Shown here: piece after piece, positions 11,701 to 21,600 of the stretch | Position numbering within the stretch: the first letter of the stretch is position 1 | Layout of the letters: each line of letters opens with the position of its first letter | NCBI GenBank assembly: GCA_015179025.1 | Contig: WHUX01000047.1 | Location: 186,001 to 250,000, forward strand | From: Terfezia claveryi | Lineage: Eukaryota > Ascomycota > Pezizomycetes > Pezizales > Pezizaceae | Reading direction: 5' to 3' | Length of the DNA: 64,000 nucleotides | Program-made: the position numbers and the translations under genes | Notes under the pieces: model-generated | Database searches by the model: none | Seen by the model: only the letters and a program-made list of their open reading frames with translations | What the model was told of the DNA's origin: nothing

Positions 11701-12681
11701 AGCAGCATTGATCCAAAAGACCGATGAATAGTCTCTATAATACTGGTGGATATATTCTAATACAAGTTGAGTTTTCCCCATACCTCCGGTGCCATAGAGG
11801 ACAATTGTATTCTGCCTTTGTTTTCCTTCTTTTACCTCCTGCTTCAGGTTCTCAAGTAAATATTCTCTCCCAACAAATTCAGAAGATTTTCGGACATTCA
11901 GAAGGAACGGGATATCGAATGAGAGTTTTAGTATTGAAACCTGTGATTTTGCTTGATATACTTGCCCTGGAGATGTTGGAAGCACATGAAACAGTCCATC
12001 ATTGAGGCTTGTCAATGTTCGCAACAAGTCGTCCAGCTTTGCTTTGTCTGCAACTACCCAGCGGAGCTTGCGGTACATGGATAGTGATTGCTGTAATCTG
12101 CCCATTACATCCGTCATGGAGGAGATCTCCTCCGAAAGTCCCGGGAGAAGTTTCTGATTTCCCAGCACACGAGGGTTTTCTAGAAGATGCAGGTCGGTTT
12201 CGTGAATGGTAGGAACTACCTGTTCTGTATTTGCATTTCGAAGCGGAGACTTGGAATATGACTTGGAGCGGGACCTGAATAGCATGGGTATCGATAGCCG
12301 ACTGTGCCTTCCAGACCTTGGTTCTTCCGCTTCCAAAATTAGCGAGCTTTTACCATTTGCTTCCTTCACCGCAATTCCATATTTTGCTTGCAACTTTTCA
12401 ACGCTCGCAAATGCCGCAACTATTCTTGCCAAAGTAGCTGTAGCATATCGGTACCGGTAGTCCTTGGGGTCAAGTCGCCCCTGATTATTGTCGTTTCCGA
12501 GTCCCCAGGCTTCCTCCCATCCCTTGAGCCGAAGGCCCTCGGTGCGTAGTTTATGCAAGATGGAGTCATATGTGGTGCCAACATCACTCATATCATCGAA
12601 AATTTTGTAGTAGTCTGCAGCGGCCTTCGCTAACTGCCCTGCCAGGCTGACAACTCCAATGGTGAGGCTAACTGCGTCCAT
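8772..12681 (-). pseudogene. NLR copy A: HeLo-like - NB-ARC - TPR receptor, frameshifted in the TPR array
   Basis: Minus-strand STAND/NLR gene. Exon 1 is 12681-11265, exon 2 11206-10883 and exon 3 10808-8772; both introns are GT-AG (58 and 74 nt). The start MDAVSLTIGVVSLAG at 12681 is preferred over the upstream in-frame ATG at 12762 because every paralogue starts at this point, just behind the conserved TATATATA block. Order: HeLo-like N terminus (G-x4-VVSLAGQLAKA), RS-rich basic linker, NB-ARC with P-loop GTGGMGKTQL, LLVFDNLDD and TVIITSRRRD, then LGYLPLALDQAGAYI and a winged-helix part in exon 2. Exon 3 carries 12 TPR units of 42 residues plus a degenerate final one. Single-base losses near 10005, 9878, 9793, 9755 and 9733 total -5, so the frame is not restored. 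Either the gene is broken or homopolymers were under-called in a near-perfect repeat. Fungal relatives act in allorecognition or immunity; that role is inferred. Confidence 0.85.
8930..10470 (-). repeat. 126-bp coding tandem repeat (TPR array of NLR copy A)
   Basis: Twelve units of 126 bp (42 codons, core LGVDHPDTL..VNNMA.VF..QGQYEKALEWY). The phrase TCTCATACTGTCCTTG recurs at 8951, 9077, 9203, 9329, 9455, 9581, 9707, 9830, 9955, 10080, 10206 and 10332. Spacing is exactly 126 except 123, 125 and 125 for the three intervals between 9707 and 10080. Units are almost identical in nucleotide sequence, including synonymous sites, which points to recent unequal exchange or gene conversion. Confidence 0.95.
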
Positions 12682-12780
12682 TATATATATTGGGTCGTAT
12701 TTGGATCTAGAACACGTTAGAATAAATATAACTGAAGTACTAAGATATAGTCCAAACCTCAAATGCGCGGGTTAAAGGAT
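12682..12780 (-). promoter_or_regulatory. Conserved upstream block of NLR copy A
   Basis: TATATATA lies immediately before the start codon, followed upstream by TTAGAATAAATATAACTG, AGTACTAAGATATAGTCC and CAAACCTCAAATGCG. The same order occurs upstream of copies B, C, D (diverged) and E. Conservation could reflect function (core promoter and 5' leader) or simply recent duplication. Confidence 0.5.
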
Positions 12781-12889
12781 GAGGAATTTCATAATATACG
12801 TTTATGTAGAGCCTTCCTAGGGTTGAGCGGGGTACGCCTGAAAATTATTATTTATTACTACTACGGCCGATTTCGAATTTGGCTGGAGG

Positions 12890-12934
12890 AATCCGGTATA
12901 GTTCCGGTATAGTCTGGTTGGCACAAATCCGGTA
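12890..12934 (-). repeat. Micro-insertion with 9-bp flanking duplication
   Basis: AATCCGGTA (12890-12898 and 12926-12934) flanks a 27-nt insert (12899-12925) containing the full core TAGTCTGGTTGGCAC at 12910-12924. A further TTCCGGTA lies inside the insert, as if the site had been processed twice. Confidence 0.75.
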
Positions 12935-13940
12935 CTACACAAGGTTGACATACACCAAGCGGCAACTCCAATCACAAATCGAGACTACGAACTAGAAGTC
13001 GATCGTCTGTGGTGAAATTCTAGTTGCTACATGGATGCACGGTAGCTCCTACTTCGGGTTTTCAACTCGTAAATAGGTATTGATGCATGGCGTTGACGAG
13101 TCAGAATTGAATGAAGATGTCTAACGACCAGTTAAACCGGTAGATGATTCTAACTCGTATGTACTATAGATTGTAAACATTGCGTTGGCACAATAGAATT
13201 GTTCTGTTCCATACTGTACCCAATCATGTCGATTCGTCAATGGGGCGCTATTTACAAGTTGGAACCAATTTCGCACACAATAGATCAACCCAACTAGCAA
13301 CTGCATATGTTGACTTGAACCACAAAAACAGGTAGTAAGCTTATGCTAATTTCACTGTGATGCTACAGCGATGTTGGGGCGCATAGGGAGCGTATGCTTG
13401 TGAAAGCAGCAGCGATACCGTAGCTGTTGTGTTCGATCATGCCTTTATGTAGTCTGGTTGCACTACCCCTTGTCAGTCAATTTAATACAGCTTTATGCAT
13501 CGCATGTTCCGCTGTTTCTCGGGTTCGTCATTGAAAACAGCAAGAATCATGAGTATCTAGGAAGCCATGTGCCAATATCGGAGCTTGGCTTCAATGTGAA
13601 TGTTGATTTTTATTTTTACATACTTTATATCCCATAGGAGTCATACATAAACAGCTAACCAGAAAGCCAGTTAGACTGCCAGCCCTGAGAGTCTGTGTGG
13701 TTGGTGTATAAGTATTTTCCGCCTATTCCCATCTGCTGTCCTAGCGAGCTCCCGGTACATGTATCTGAACACTTCAGCTGTGTCGAAGCCTTTGGGAACT
13801 AGATCTTGTAGCAGTTGAGAGCGCTTTCGGGGCTGGATAATATCCACTATTTCCAATCACGGTTCAGTCGGGCAACCATTCCATAATCATATGTATTGGC
13901 AGTTGGGAGAGCCATCCAATTCGGCATTTAGAGGGATTAG

Positions 13941-13994
13941 TAGAGCCAATTCCTCTTGCAAGGGGCTTGTGCCAACCAGACTAGAGCCAATTCC
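13941..13994 (+). repeat. Micro-insertion with 13-bp flanking duplication
   Basis: TAGAGCCAATTCC occurs at 13941-13953 and 13982-13994. Between them are 28 nt that end in the core in reverse orientation (GTGCCAACCAGACTA, 13969-13983; the final TA overlaps the duplication). Confidence 0.8.
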
Positions 13995-14992
13995 ATTAAT
14001 AATAATACAAATTTGGTAATTGTACATAGCATCCAGTACATCACGCTGGACGTTTCGCTAGGACTTATACTGATTAGGGAACGGTTTGACTGGAAGAAAA
14101 CTAATATAGGACTGGAAATCGATAGGATCTTTGATTCCATTGATTACTTACATCGTTGGATTTTAGGACTGAGTTACCAAAAGTGTAGCTTAGCGTGGTA
14201 AGATGTATGTGGGTGAGGAGAACATATTGTTTGACTGAATCGATGGAGCAGATATATCCCATTGCATATTCTACAATTTTATCTGCCAAATCACAGGACT
14301 ATGGGAAACGAATGATACAAAGGCTAGCGACTGGATCCAAAATAAATGTGAGAGTATATATTAACACAACGCAGCGGGTTGCAGCATTGTACACTTGCTA
14401 AATTTGTCTTATTACCTAATGGAATGGGCATCTGACAACCAATCCGCCTGATTGCCGAATAGGATTATGGAATGGGTGGGCCAACTGAACTGTGATTGGA
14501 GATATAGGATAATATCCGGCTCCCGAAGACTTCAATATCTTCCAAACGTTTATTAACGGTTTTCTACCAGAATATCTTTTGATAGTCTACCGGGGAAGGA
14601 ACTAAGCCATGTACTGTAAGTTGAGCAGCAGAATGTGTTTCTGTAGTCTCGTGCCGTGCTTCTGCCTCATTTTAAGCACTCCATATGTCTCACACTCCGC
14701 CGCAGATTGGCACTCCATACCATGCAGTGGTTTCACCTACCTACCTAGATAAAAGTCTTCGTTATCTACGGGAATCACACCAAAAGTGCGCTCTGTGGAC
14801 ACCTGTATAATTGCACTTATGTTGAGTTTGAGATTCACCTTATTCCGACCTAGAGTAGCCCTCCAGCTCCCCGATGGTCCCCTTTAAAGGTTCAAGTACG
14901 TGGTGATTGCCCTACCGTCTATCGAGTACTGAGCCCGTCTATCGAGTACTGAGACTACCTAGATTATTGTGAGCTTACTGATGTGGTTGCCG

Positions 14993-15046
14993 CATGTTGA
15001 TGTAGCTGGTTGGCACATGTTGATGCATAACCAGACTAGTTGATGC
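14993..15046. repeat. Serial micro-insertions in opposite orientations
   Basis: CATGTTGATG (14993-15002 and 15016-15025) flanks TAGCTGGTTGGCA (a core lacking two bases). The right-hand copy then serves as the left duplication (GTTGATGC, 15019-15026 and 15039-15046) of a second insert, ATAACCAGACTA, in the other orientation. A third partial copy (CAACAGACTATTAATGC) follows directly. Confidence 0.75.
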
Positions 15047-15288
15047 GCAACAGACTATTAATGCATGCAGGTGCTTGTATTAGAGAGGTTTTGCAACCCT
15101 GTACGGAGTACAGTAGAATAGCTTCTAACCACAGCAACGCAACTAACTACATAATTGCACGTACGGTTTTGTGCTTAAGGATGGCAGGGATCAAAAGATA
15201 TTAATATTCTCTGACTATCGTAGTAGACTATGACTATCGATAGTTCAGAGAAAAATATTATTTTCTAAGTCTCTCTAAGCTAATGTAC

Positions 15289-15320
15289 GGAGTAAGCTAG
15301 TCTGGATTTGGAGTAAGCTA
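15289..15320 (-). repeat. Micro-insertion with 11-bp flanking duplication
   Basis: GGAGTAAGCTA is repeated at 15289-15299 and 15310-15320 around GTCTGGATTT. If the TA is counted with the insert it becomes TAGTCTGGATTT with a 9-bp duplication. The left copy overlaps a TACGGAGTA motif. Confidence 0.75.
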
Positions 15321-15589
15321 AACTCATTCTAACATGAATGGGCTTTCAGGTCTAGTTTGGTCACGCTACCGAAACTTATTACCGTACTAAGCAAAATGCA
15401 GCCATGTGGTATAACCACCACTGGTCTAGTCTCATGCCAAGACCCTACTGCTAGCCTAGCCTAAGCTGGTTATAGTCAACCAAAATATCAAGGCACGCAC
15501 TGAATTGTATGTAATTTTAGCGTATCCCATCGACCAGTCAATTGCTGTAACCAAGCTTCTCGACCGACAATGCAAAACTCTAGGACCCT

Positions 15590-16478
15590 GGTATGTAATG
15601 TCCATCAGGACCTTGAAAAAATCATGAACCTTATTGCATAGGTAATGGGGCTTGCACTTTTTTCTTGTATATGACTCTGTATAGGAGCGGCTTTTTCAAA
15701 TAGCAGCTACGTGAGAGGTAATAAGGCCATTATTCCAACCTAGCGTTCTTCTCAGACAGAGGATTCCCTATCTCCCAAAACTTCTAGTCTGGTTACGGAA
15801 ATGCTACCTCCCTCCCCCTGCAGATCGCCCAAATCCTCCACGGAAACATTGCTGTAGCAATACTGTGGCACTGTTCACTCCACCACGGAGAAACTGCTTA
15901 CATTTCAATTGCCCATCCTCTGTGCCTCTGAGTTTACGCTCAGAGACTGATGAGGGAACTAATTTCAACTACAATTTACGTTGGCGGCAGCCTATTAGAT
16001 GAGTCTAGGGGAGCTCGCGCAGGCAGCACTATTTCCTGTCAAGTGATGATGTCTATAACGATCCCAAGTTCCTTATCGACATTCCAGCTTTGGCTGTCTG
16101 CTACTAGTCCGACGCAGAAGAGGCATGTATGTTGAGAGCGAGAAATACCTATTATATATCCGGTCGTCCGCGTATCGTATCGCACGAAAAAGAATAGAAT
16201 TAAAATGTCTATATCTAGAATATATATACTCTTTATATATTTATTAGCAAATTAATCGGATTTATAGATACTAACGGAAATTTCTCAATATTAAAAGTGA
16301 AAAGAAAATTCCCGCGAAGCTGCTAATATTTTTCTTCTGCTTGATGGAAAAAAAAAAAGGAAAAAAGAAGAGAGATGCCCTTGTGGCTTTTTTTTTTTAC
16401 TCGAAGGACCTGAAGGTCTCCACATCAAGTTGAGGGGCATTATCAGTCAGGTGATCGTTGGCATTTTGGTGTAGCATG
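15590..16478. repeat. NLR downstream module, copy B (distal part)
   Basis: Shares with the flanks of C, D and F a block running from GGTAATGGGGC through GCAGCTACG, AGGATTCCCTATCTCC and GGCACTATTTCCTGTCAAGT to GATCCCAAGTTCC. A core-bearing variant (TAGTCTGGTTACGG, 15785-15798) sits inside, where paralogue C reads AAATTATCACGG. No gene is seen. Confidence 0.65.
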
Positions 16479-16713
16479 TTGTGAGCGTACAATATACTAT
16501 CGGTGTTTGGGCAAACCTGTGCCAACCAGACTATGCAAACCTAGCACCCAGTGATTACGTTTTGTCCTAGCGGTTATGTACACTCTCCAACAGATGTGGT
16601 AGGCGGTAACACTTGGCGGTTAGGTTGGGTGTAACCGCTAGGACAAAACGTGTACTGGGTGCCAGGTTTGCCAACTACGCACCAATAGTTATATTGTACT
16701 GTACGCTCACAAA
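16479..16713. mobile_element. MITE with about 85-bp terminal inverted repeats
   Basis: Left arm begins TGTGAGCGTACAATATACTA (16479 on). The right arm ends with its near-complement at 16713. Arms include GCAAACCTAGCACCCAGTG and CGTTTTGTCCTAGCGGTTA (inverted at about 16630-16670). A half copy lies at 50125-50217. A 24-bp micro-insertion interrupts the left arm. No coding capacity. The superfamily is not assigned because the target duplication is unclear. Confidence 0.75.
16511..16542 (+). repeat. Micro-insertion in a MITE arm, 8-bp duplication, empty site known
   Basis: GCAAACCT is duplicated at 16511-16518 and 16535-16542 around GTGCCAACCAGACTAT. Both the opposite arm of this MITE and the half MITE at 50164-50190 carry a single GCAAACCT followed directly by AGCACCCAGTG (as read in the matching orientation; the opposite arm has CCTGGCACCC). 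The uninterrupted sequence is therefore ancestral. Confidence 0.9.
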
Positions 16714-16836
16714 TACAAGCCGTACATATAGAAGTTAGTCTACAGAGGTCTAGTTATTTAACTGCCTGAAACTAGAATCAATAAAAATATTAAATCAACA
16801 AATGAACAATATCTAAGAAACAGCATATACTCTTCC

Positions 16837-17313
16837 TGTCAGAACGCACATCCACCACACCCGAGTTACCTATTATTCCGGCTACATGGCCTTGCAACTA
16901 CTCTGCAGTCAGCGTATATGCTTATTTCCTGCATTTCCGCTACCTGCTTATTTCTTATGCCTTAACAGGCGCTTCTACAATTCAGCGTTATTCAACGTCA
17001 GCTTAACTCAGCTTATTTCTGTTGCTGTCGCTTCCGTTGCGCCCGCTTATTTGTATTTCTCTTGCTTCTCATTGGTTGATTAACATCCCTGTCCAGTATG
17101 TCTCACCCGCAACCTCATGTATATAACTACATCCCGTTCCGCTCTATAGAATAGAATAACAAGCAAATCTTCACACTCTGCACTCTATTGCGCATCCACT
17201 GCTTTTACCATCAGCACGCTGCTCCACTAGAACCTCCGCTTCAGACCGCTACAATCTTTGCCGCTAGGACCACTTCCGCTGCCTCACAGTATTCTTAACG
17301 GAATATCTTGTTA
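16837..17313 (+). mobile_element. Solo LTR (477 bp) with 5-bp target duplication CTTCC
   Basis: Starts TGTCAGAACG and ends ATCTTGTTA, flanked by CTTCC at 16832-16836 and 17314-17318. In the paralogous downstream flank of copy A (about 8275) the sequence GTCTTCCTATCCGCCC is continuous, giving an empty site. A TATATAACTAC promoter-like element lies at about 17119 and ends are TG..TA rather than the usual TG..CA. Orientation is inferred from the TATA-like site. No internal retrotransposon domain remains. Confidence 0.75.
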
Positions 17314-17318
17314 CTTCC

Positions 17319-17823
17319 TATCCGCCCCAAAGACTTCAACGCTCCAGGCTTATGTTTTTCAAGCAAACAAAACTCGCAAAAGAAGAGGTTACTGGTAATG
17401 TATTCGATATCCTTAGACGCTGACCCTAATTGCATGTGTGCACATTGGTGGAAAATATAATAGGAAAGGAACAAAAAAGGAAAAGGTCATGTACTAGTAC
17501 CTCTAAATCTCCCCCCCCACCCCCCCCCCCCAAATAAAAAGAAAAAAGGCAACAAACAGAATCCTGCCATAGCCTATAAAAACGTGTTCCCTTCCTGTAG
17601 CTAGGAAATTACAAGATAACAAAACTACAATATGAGATTGAATGTGCATGTGAAAAAGACAAGTCCTCCAAAAATGAAGCGGAAATAACGCAGTTCATCA
17701 GTTTCTTCCTTCGGCTCTTAATAATAATGTTTGCTGGGAGGTTTTATTAGCGCTATGTCAACCGGCTTGATAGATATAATCACTGGTATTACCCTGGAAT
17801 TATACGCCTGCAAAGCATCCGCT
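17319..17823. repeat. NLR downstream module, copy B (proximal part) with poly-C tract
   Basis: Continues the shared flank to the NLR stop codon. An expanded cytosine tract (17511-17531) replaces the short C-run found at the same place in the other copies. Confidence 0.7.
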
Positions 17824-20800
17824 TTAGTTGCTGGGACCATGAGGCATATGTAAGCGCATCCGGAGGTTCTGGGCCTGTTCGGTTTGCCCAGTTTTTTCGT
17901 AGAGGTAAATTAGGCAACGGATTGTATCTTGCGTTCGTAGGTGGTCTACCCCCAAGGCCTTCTCCTGGCCAGCCAATGCGCGCCCATACCACTCCAGCGC
18001 TTCCTCGTACTGTCCTTGCTTGTCGAATACCGATGCCATATTTTCGACCGTGATGAGAGTGTCCGGGTGGTCTACTCCCAATGCTTTCTCCTTCCCAGCC
18101 AATGCATGCCTATACCACTCCAGCGCTTTTTCATACTGTCCTTGCTTGTCGAATACTGATGCCATATTATCGACCATAGTGAGAGTGTCCGGGTGGTCTA
18201 CTCCCAATGCCTTCTCCTTCCCAGCCAATGCACGCCAATACCACTCCAGCGCTTTCTCATACTGTCCTTGGTTGTAGAATACCGATGCTATATTATTGAC
18301 TGTGGTGAGAGTCTCTGGGTGATCTTCTCCCAATGCCTTCTCCTGACCAGCCAATGCGCGCCCATACCACTCCAGCGCTTTCTCATACTGTCCTTGGTTG
18401 GAGAATACCAATGCCATATTATTGACCGTACTGAGAGTGTCGGGGTGGTCTACTCCCAGTGCTTTCCCCCTCCCAGCCAATGCGCGCCCATATAACCCCA
18501 GTGCTTTCTCATAGTGTCCTTGGTTGTCGAATACCAATGCCATATTATGGACCGTAGTGAGAGTTTCTGGGTGGTCCACTCCGAATGCCTTCTCCTTCCC
18601 AGCCAATGCACGCCCATACCACTCCAGCGCTTTCTCATATTGTCCTTCGTTGTCGAATACCAATGCCATATTATTGACCATAGCGAGAGTGTTGGGGTGG
18701 TCTACTCCCAATGCCTTCTCCTTCCCAGCCAATGCCCGCCCATACCACTTCAGCGCTTTCTCATACTGTCCTTGGTTATCGAACACTGATGCCATATTGT
18801 TGACTGTGGTAAGAGTGCCTGGGTGGTCTACTCCCAATACCTTCTCTCTCCCAGCCAATGCACGCCCATACCACTTCAGCGCTTTCTTATACTGTCCTTG
18901 GTCGCCGAATACCCCTGCCATATTATTGACCGTAGTGAGAGTGTCCGGGTGGTCGACTCCCAATGCCTTCTCCCTTCCAGCCAATGCGCGCCTATAGCAC
19001 TCCAGCGCTTTCTCATACTGTCCTTGGATGTCGAATACCAATGCTATACTGTGGACTATAGTGAGAGTGTCTGGGTGGGCCACTCCGAATGCCTTCTCAT
19101 ACTCAGCCAATGCCCACCTATACCATCCCAACGCCTCATGTTGCCGTCCATGCCTCCTGTATACCTCCCCTAAACTCCTAGGTCCATCCTGCATGTCCAT
19201 ATTACTAACATCTGCGCATTGGACCATGTATTTTGTTACTGCATCGATGTGTGGCATGACACGCCGCTCAAATATCCAATCTTCTGTGCGTCCTTCATTT
19301 GACTTGTCCACTCCTGATACAACTACTCTGAAGGCCTCCCTCGCTATATCTATTTCCTTTTGTGGCTCAGACTCGAGTCGAAGCTTTGCCCATGAATGTA
19401 CTAAAGGATGTATACTGAAACTATCATCGTTGCGGCTTCGCTTTGCTAGCGAGTACGAAAGTAATGTTCTAATTGCATGTTTCAAGTCTAAACCAATTAA
19501 TAATTAGCGGGGTCATAAAAAATATCTACAATAAGCTCCATATTTTAATAAAAAGATATATTAGATTTTATCAAAAGAATTTAAAAAAATATCTAAAGTT
19601 TGAAACCATAAAAGACTTGAAGATATGTGAATATTTGAAACAACGGTTCATACCATGTGGTCCCAGGTGCATTCCACGCTTCAGTAGTTCTTCCGAAATG
19701 TCCTCATTGTTGAGAAACCCGCAAATTAATAGTAGCTTGGCTGCCTTCGGACTCTTTTGCTGGATTGTATTGAATGATATCTCCCATGTGGCAAACACCG
19801 ATCTATCTTGCTTTCCCCCTTTCCATCCTTTGCTTAGAAGATAACTCGTATTGGTTTCGTACTCGATTAGATATCGACCTAATGAATACTGTGCCATATG
19901 AATGTATGCCCCAGCCTGATCCAAGGCAAGTGGTAGGTATCCCAATTCCTGTGCAATAGTAGTGGCATTGGTTTGCTCTAGGTATGCACTGTCAGTTTAG
20001 ATACTGCGTCATGATAAATAGCTATCCATCAGGGATTCAAGGTGGCTCATCATGTAATGAGTTTCAAAACATAGTGGAATCTTAATAAAGAGGTATAGGT
20101 TTTACTTACCACAAGTTACCAGATTCTCGAACTTAGGCATTGCACATGCCTTTAATAGTAGCTGTATAGCCTCTATGGGTTGCATTTGCTGCACCTCAAA
20201 GCCCCTCCGACCTTGTTGTAGATCACGCCGCCTGCTTGTAATGATCACAGTCCCATGATTGCATACCGGAATATATTCTTCTATATCAACCAACTCAGGG
20301 TCATCAAGGTTATCAAACACAAGAAGCCAATTCCTATTTTCCGGTAATGCAAACCACCGCTTCACAGCATCTACAACGTATTGTGCCTCTGATGGTTGTG
20401 TAACCGCAAAGCATCCATTAGAATCCAATTTACCAGCCATACCCAACAGCCGACCTATATGTGAATAATCCTCTGAGAGTTCTGAATGATGTTGGATAAG
20501 GCGCTGCATTATCTGAGTGAATCCAAGTATTGTAGTCTGGTCACTAGAAGCATTGATCCAAAAGACCGATGAGTAGTCTCTATAATACTGGTGGATATAT
20601 TCTACTGCAAGTTGAGTTTTCCCCATACCTCCGGTGCCATAGAGGACAATTGTATTCTGCCTTTGTTTTCCTTCTTTTACCTCCTGCTTCAGGTTCTCAA
20701 GTAAATATTCTCTCCCAACAAATTCAGAAGATTTTCGGACATTCAGAAGGAACGGGATATCGAATGTGAGTTTCAGTGTTGAAACTTGTGATTTTGCTTG

Positions 20801-21496
20801 ATATACTTGCCCTGGAGATGTTGGAAGCACATGAAACAGTCCATCATTGAGGCTTGTCAATGTTCGCAACAAGTCGTCCAGCTTTGCTTTGTCTGCAACT
20901 ACCCAGCGGAGCTTGCGGTATATGGATAGTGATTGCTGTAATCTGCCCATTGCATCCGTCATGGAGGATATCTCCTCCGAAAGTCCCGGGAGAAGTTTCT
21001 GATTTCCCAGCACACGAGGGTTTTCTAGAAGATGCAGGTCGGTTTCGTGAATGGTAGGAATTACCTGTTCTGTATTTGCATTTCGAAGGGGAGACTTGGA
21101 ACGCGACTTGGAGCGGGACCTAAATAGCAGGGGTATCGATAGCCGATTGTGTCGTGAGGTTCTACCATTTGCTTCCTTCACCGCAATTCCATATTTTGCT
21201 TGCAACTTTTCAACGCTCGCAAATGCCGCAACTATTCTTGCCAAAGTAGCTGTAGCATATCGGTACCGGTAGTCTTTGGGGTCAAGTCGCATCTGATTAT
21301 TGTCGTTTCCGAGTCCCCAAGCTTCCTCCCATCCCTTGAGCCGAAGGCCCTCCGTGCGTAGTTTATGCAAGATGGAGTCATATGTGGTGCCAACATCGCT
21401 CATATCATCGAAAATCTTGTAGTAGTCCGTAGCAGCCTTAGCTAACTGCCCCGCTAGGCTGACAACTCCGATGGTGATGCCAATTGGGTCCGACAT
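17824..21496 (-). CDS. NLR copy B: intact HeLo-like - NB-ARC - TPR receptor, 1124 aa
   Basis: Exons 21496-20110, 19977-19654 and 19487-17824 join in frame (3375 nt including stop). Introns of 132 and 166 nt end in TAG and both interrupt a codon after its first base. Residues 1-115 form a helical HeLo-like region (MSDPIGITIGVVSLAGQLAKA at the start), the kind of N-terminal domain that in fungi can act at membranes to trigger cell death. About 118-137 is an Arg/Ser-rich linker. NB-ARC: P-loop GTGGMGKT at 287-294, LLVFDNLDD about 391-399, TVIITSRRRD about 416, LGYLPLALDQAGAYI about 474. A winged-helix part follows (about 525-570). Nine TPR units of 42 residues and one degenerate unit end in PHGPSN. 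The best complete copy in the window. NLR-type signalling is known for the family; ligand and partner are unknown. Confidence 0.92.
17930..19130 (-). repeat. 126-bp coding tandem repeat (TPR array of NLR copy B)
   Basis: Nine 42-residue units plus a degenerate last unit, all in frame. Units are more diverged from one another than in copies A and E (for example DNQGHYEKALGLY, GDQGQYKKALKWY), so this array seems older or less recently homogenised. Confidence 0.9.
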
Positions 21497-21600
21497 TATA
21501 TATATTGGGTCTAGAATTCAAAGTTAGAATAAATATAACTGAAGTACTAAGATATAGTCCAAACCTCAAATGCGCGGGTTAAAGGATGGGGAGTTTCGTG
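21497..21600 (-). promoter_or_regulatory. Conserved upstream block of NLR copy B
   Basis: Same order as upstream of copy A: TATATATA, TTAGAATAAATATAACTG, AGTACTAAGATATAGTCC, CAAACCTCAAATGCG. Further upstream GATCCTACCTGGGGTGCGGC matches the region above copies C and E. Confidence 0.5.

Larger units (their letters stand above)
12781..15590. other. Intergenic region rich in micro-insertions, no gene recognised
   Basis: No coding region with support. The stretch carries at least five copies of the TAGTCTGGTT-type micro-insertion (12899, 13450, 13954, 15003-15038, 15300), two TACGGAGTA motifs (15102, 15286) and an 18-bp direct repeat (14916-14933 and 14936-14953). Confidence 0.6.

Noticed and set aside
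11688..11702. TAGTCTGGTCACTAG inside NLR exons (also near 20537, 42450 and 59772)
   Set aside because: It resembles the micro-insertion core but is present at the same codons in all paralogues and encodes conserved residues (SDQTT). It is ancestral coding sequence, not an insertion.
13443..13497. Core copy at 13450 with CTTTATG on both sides
   Set aside because: The duplication would be only 7 bp and the insert 41 nt, too weak to count among the supported insertion sites, though the core itself is present.
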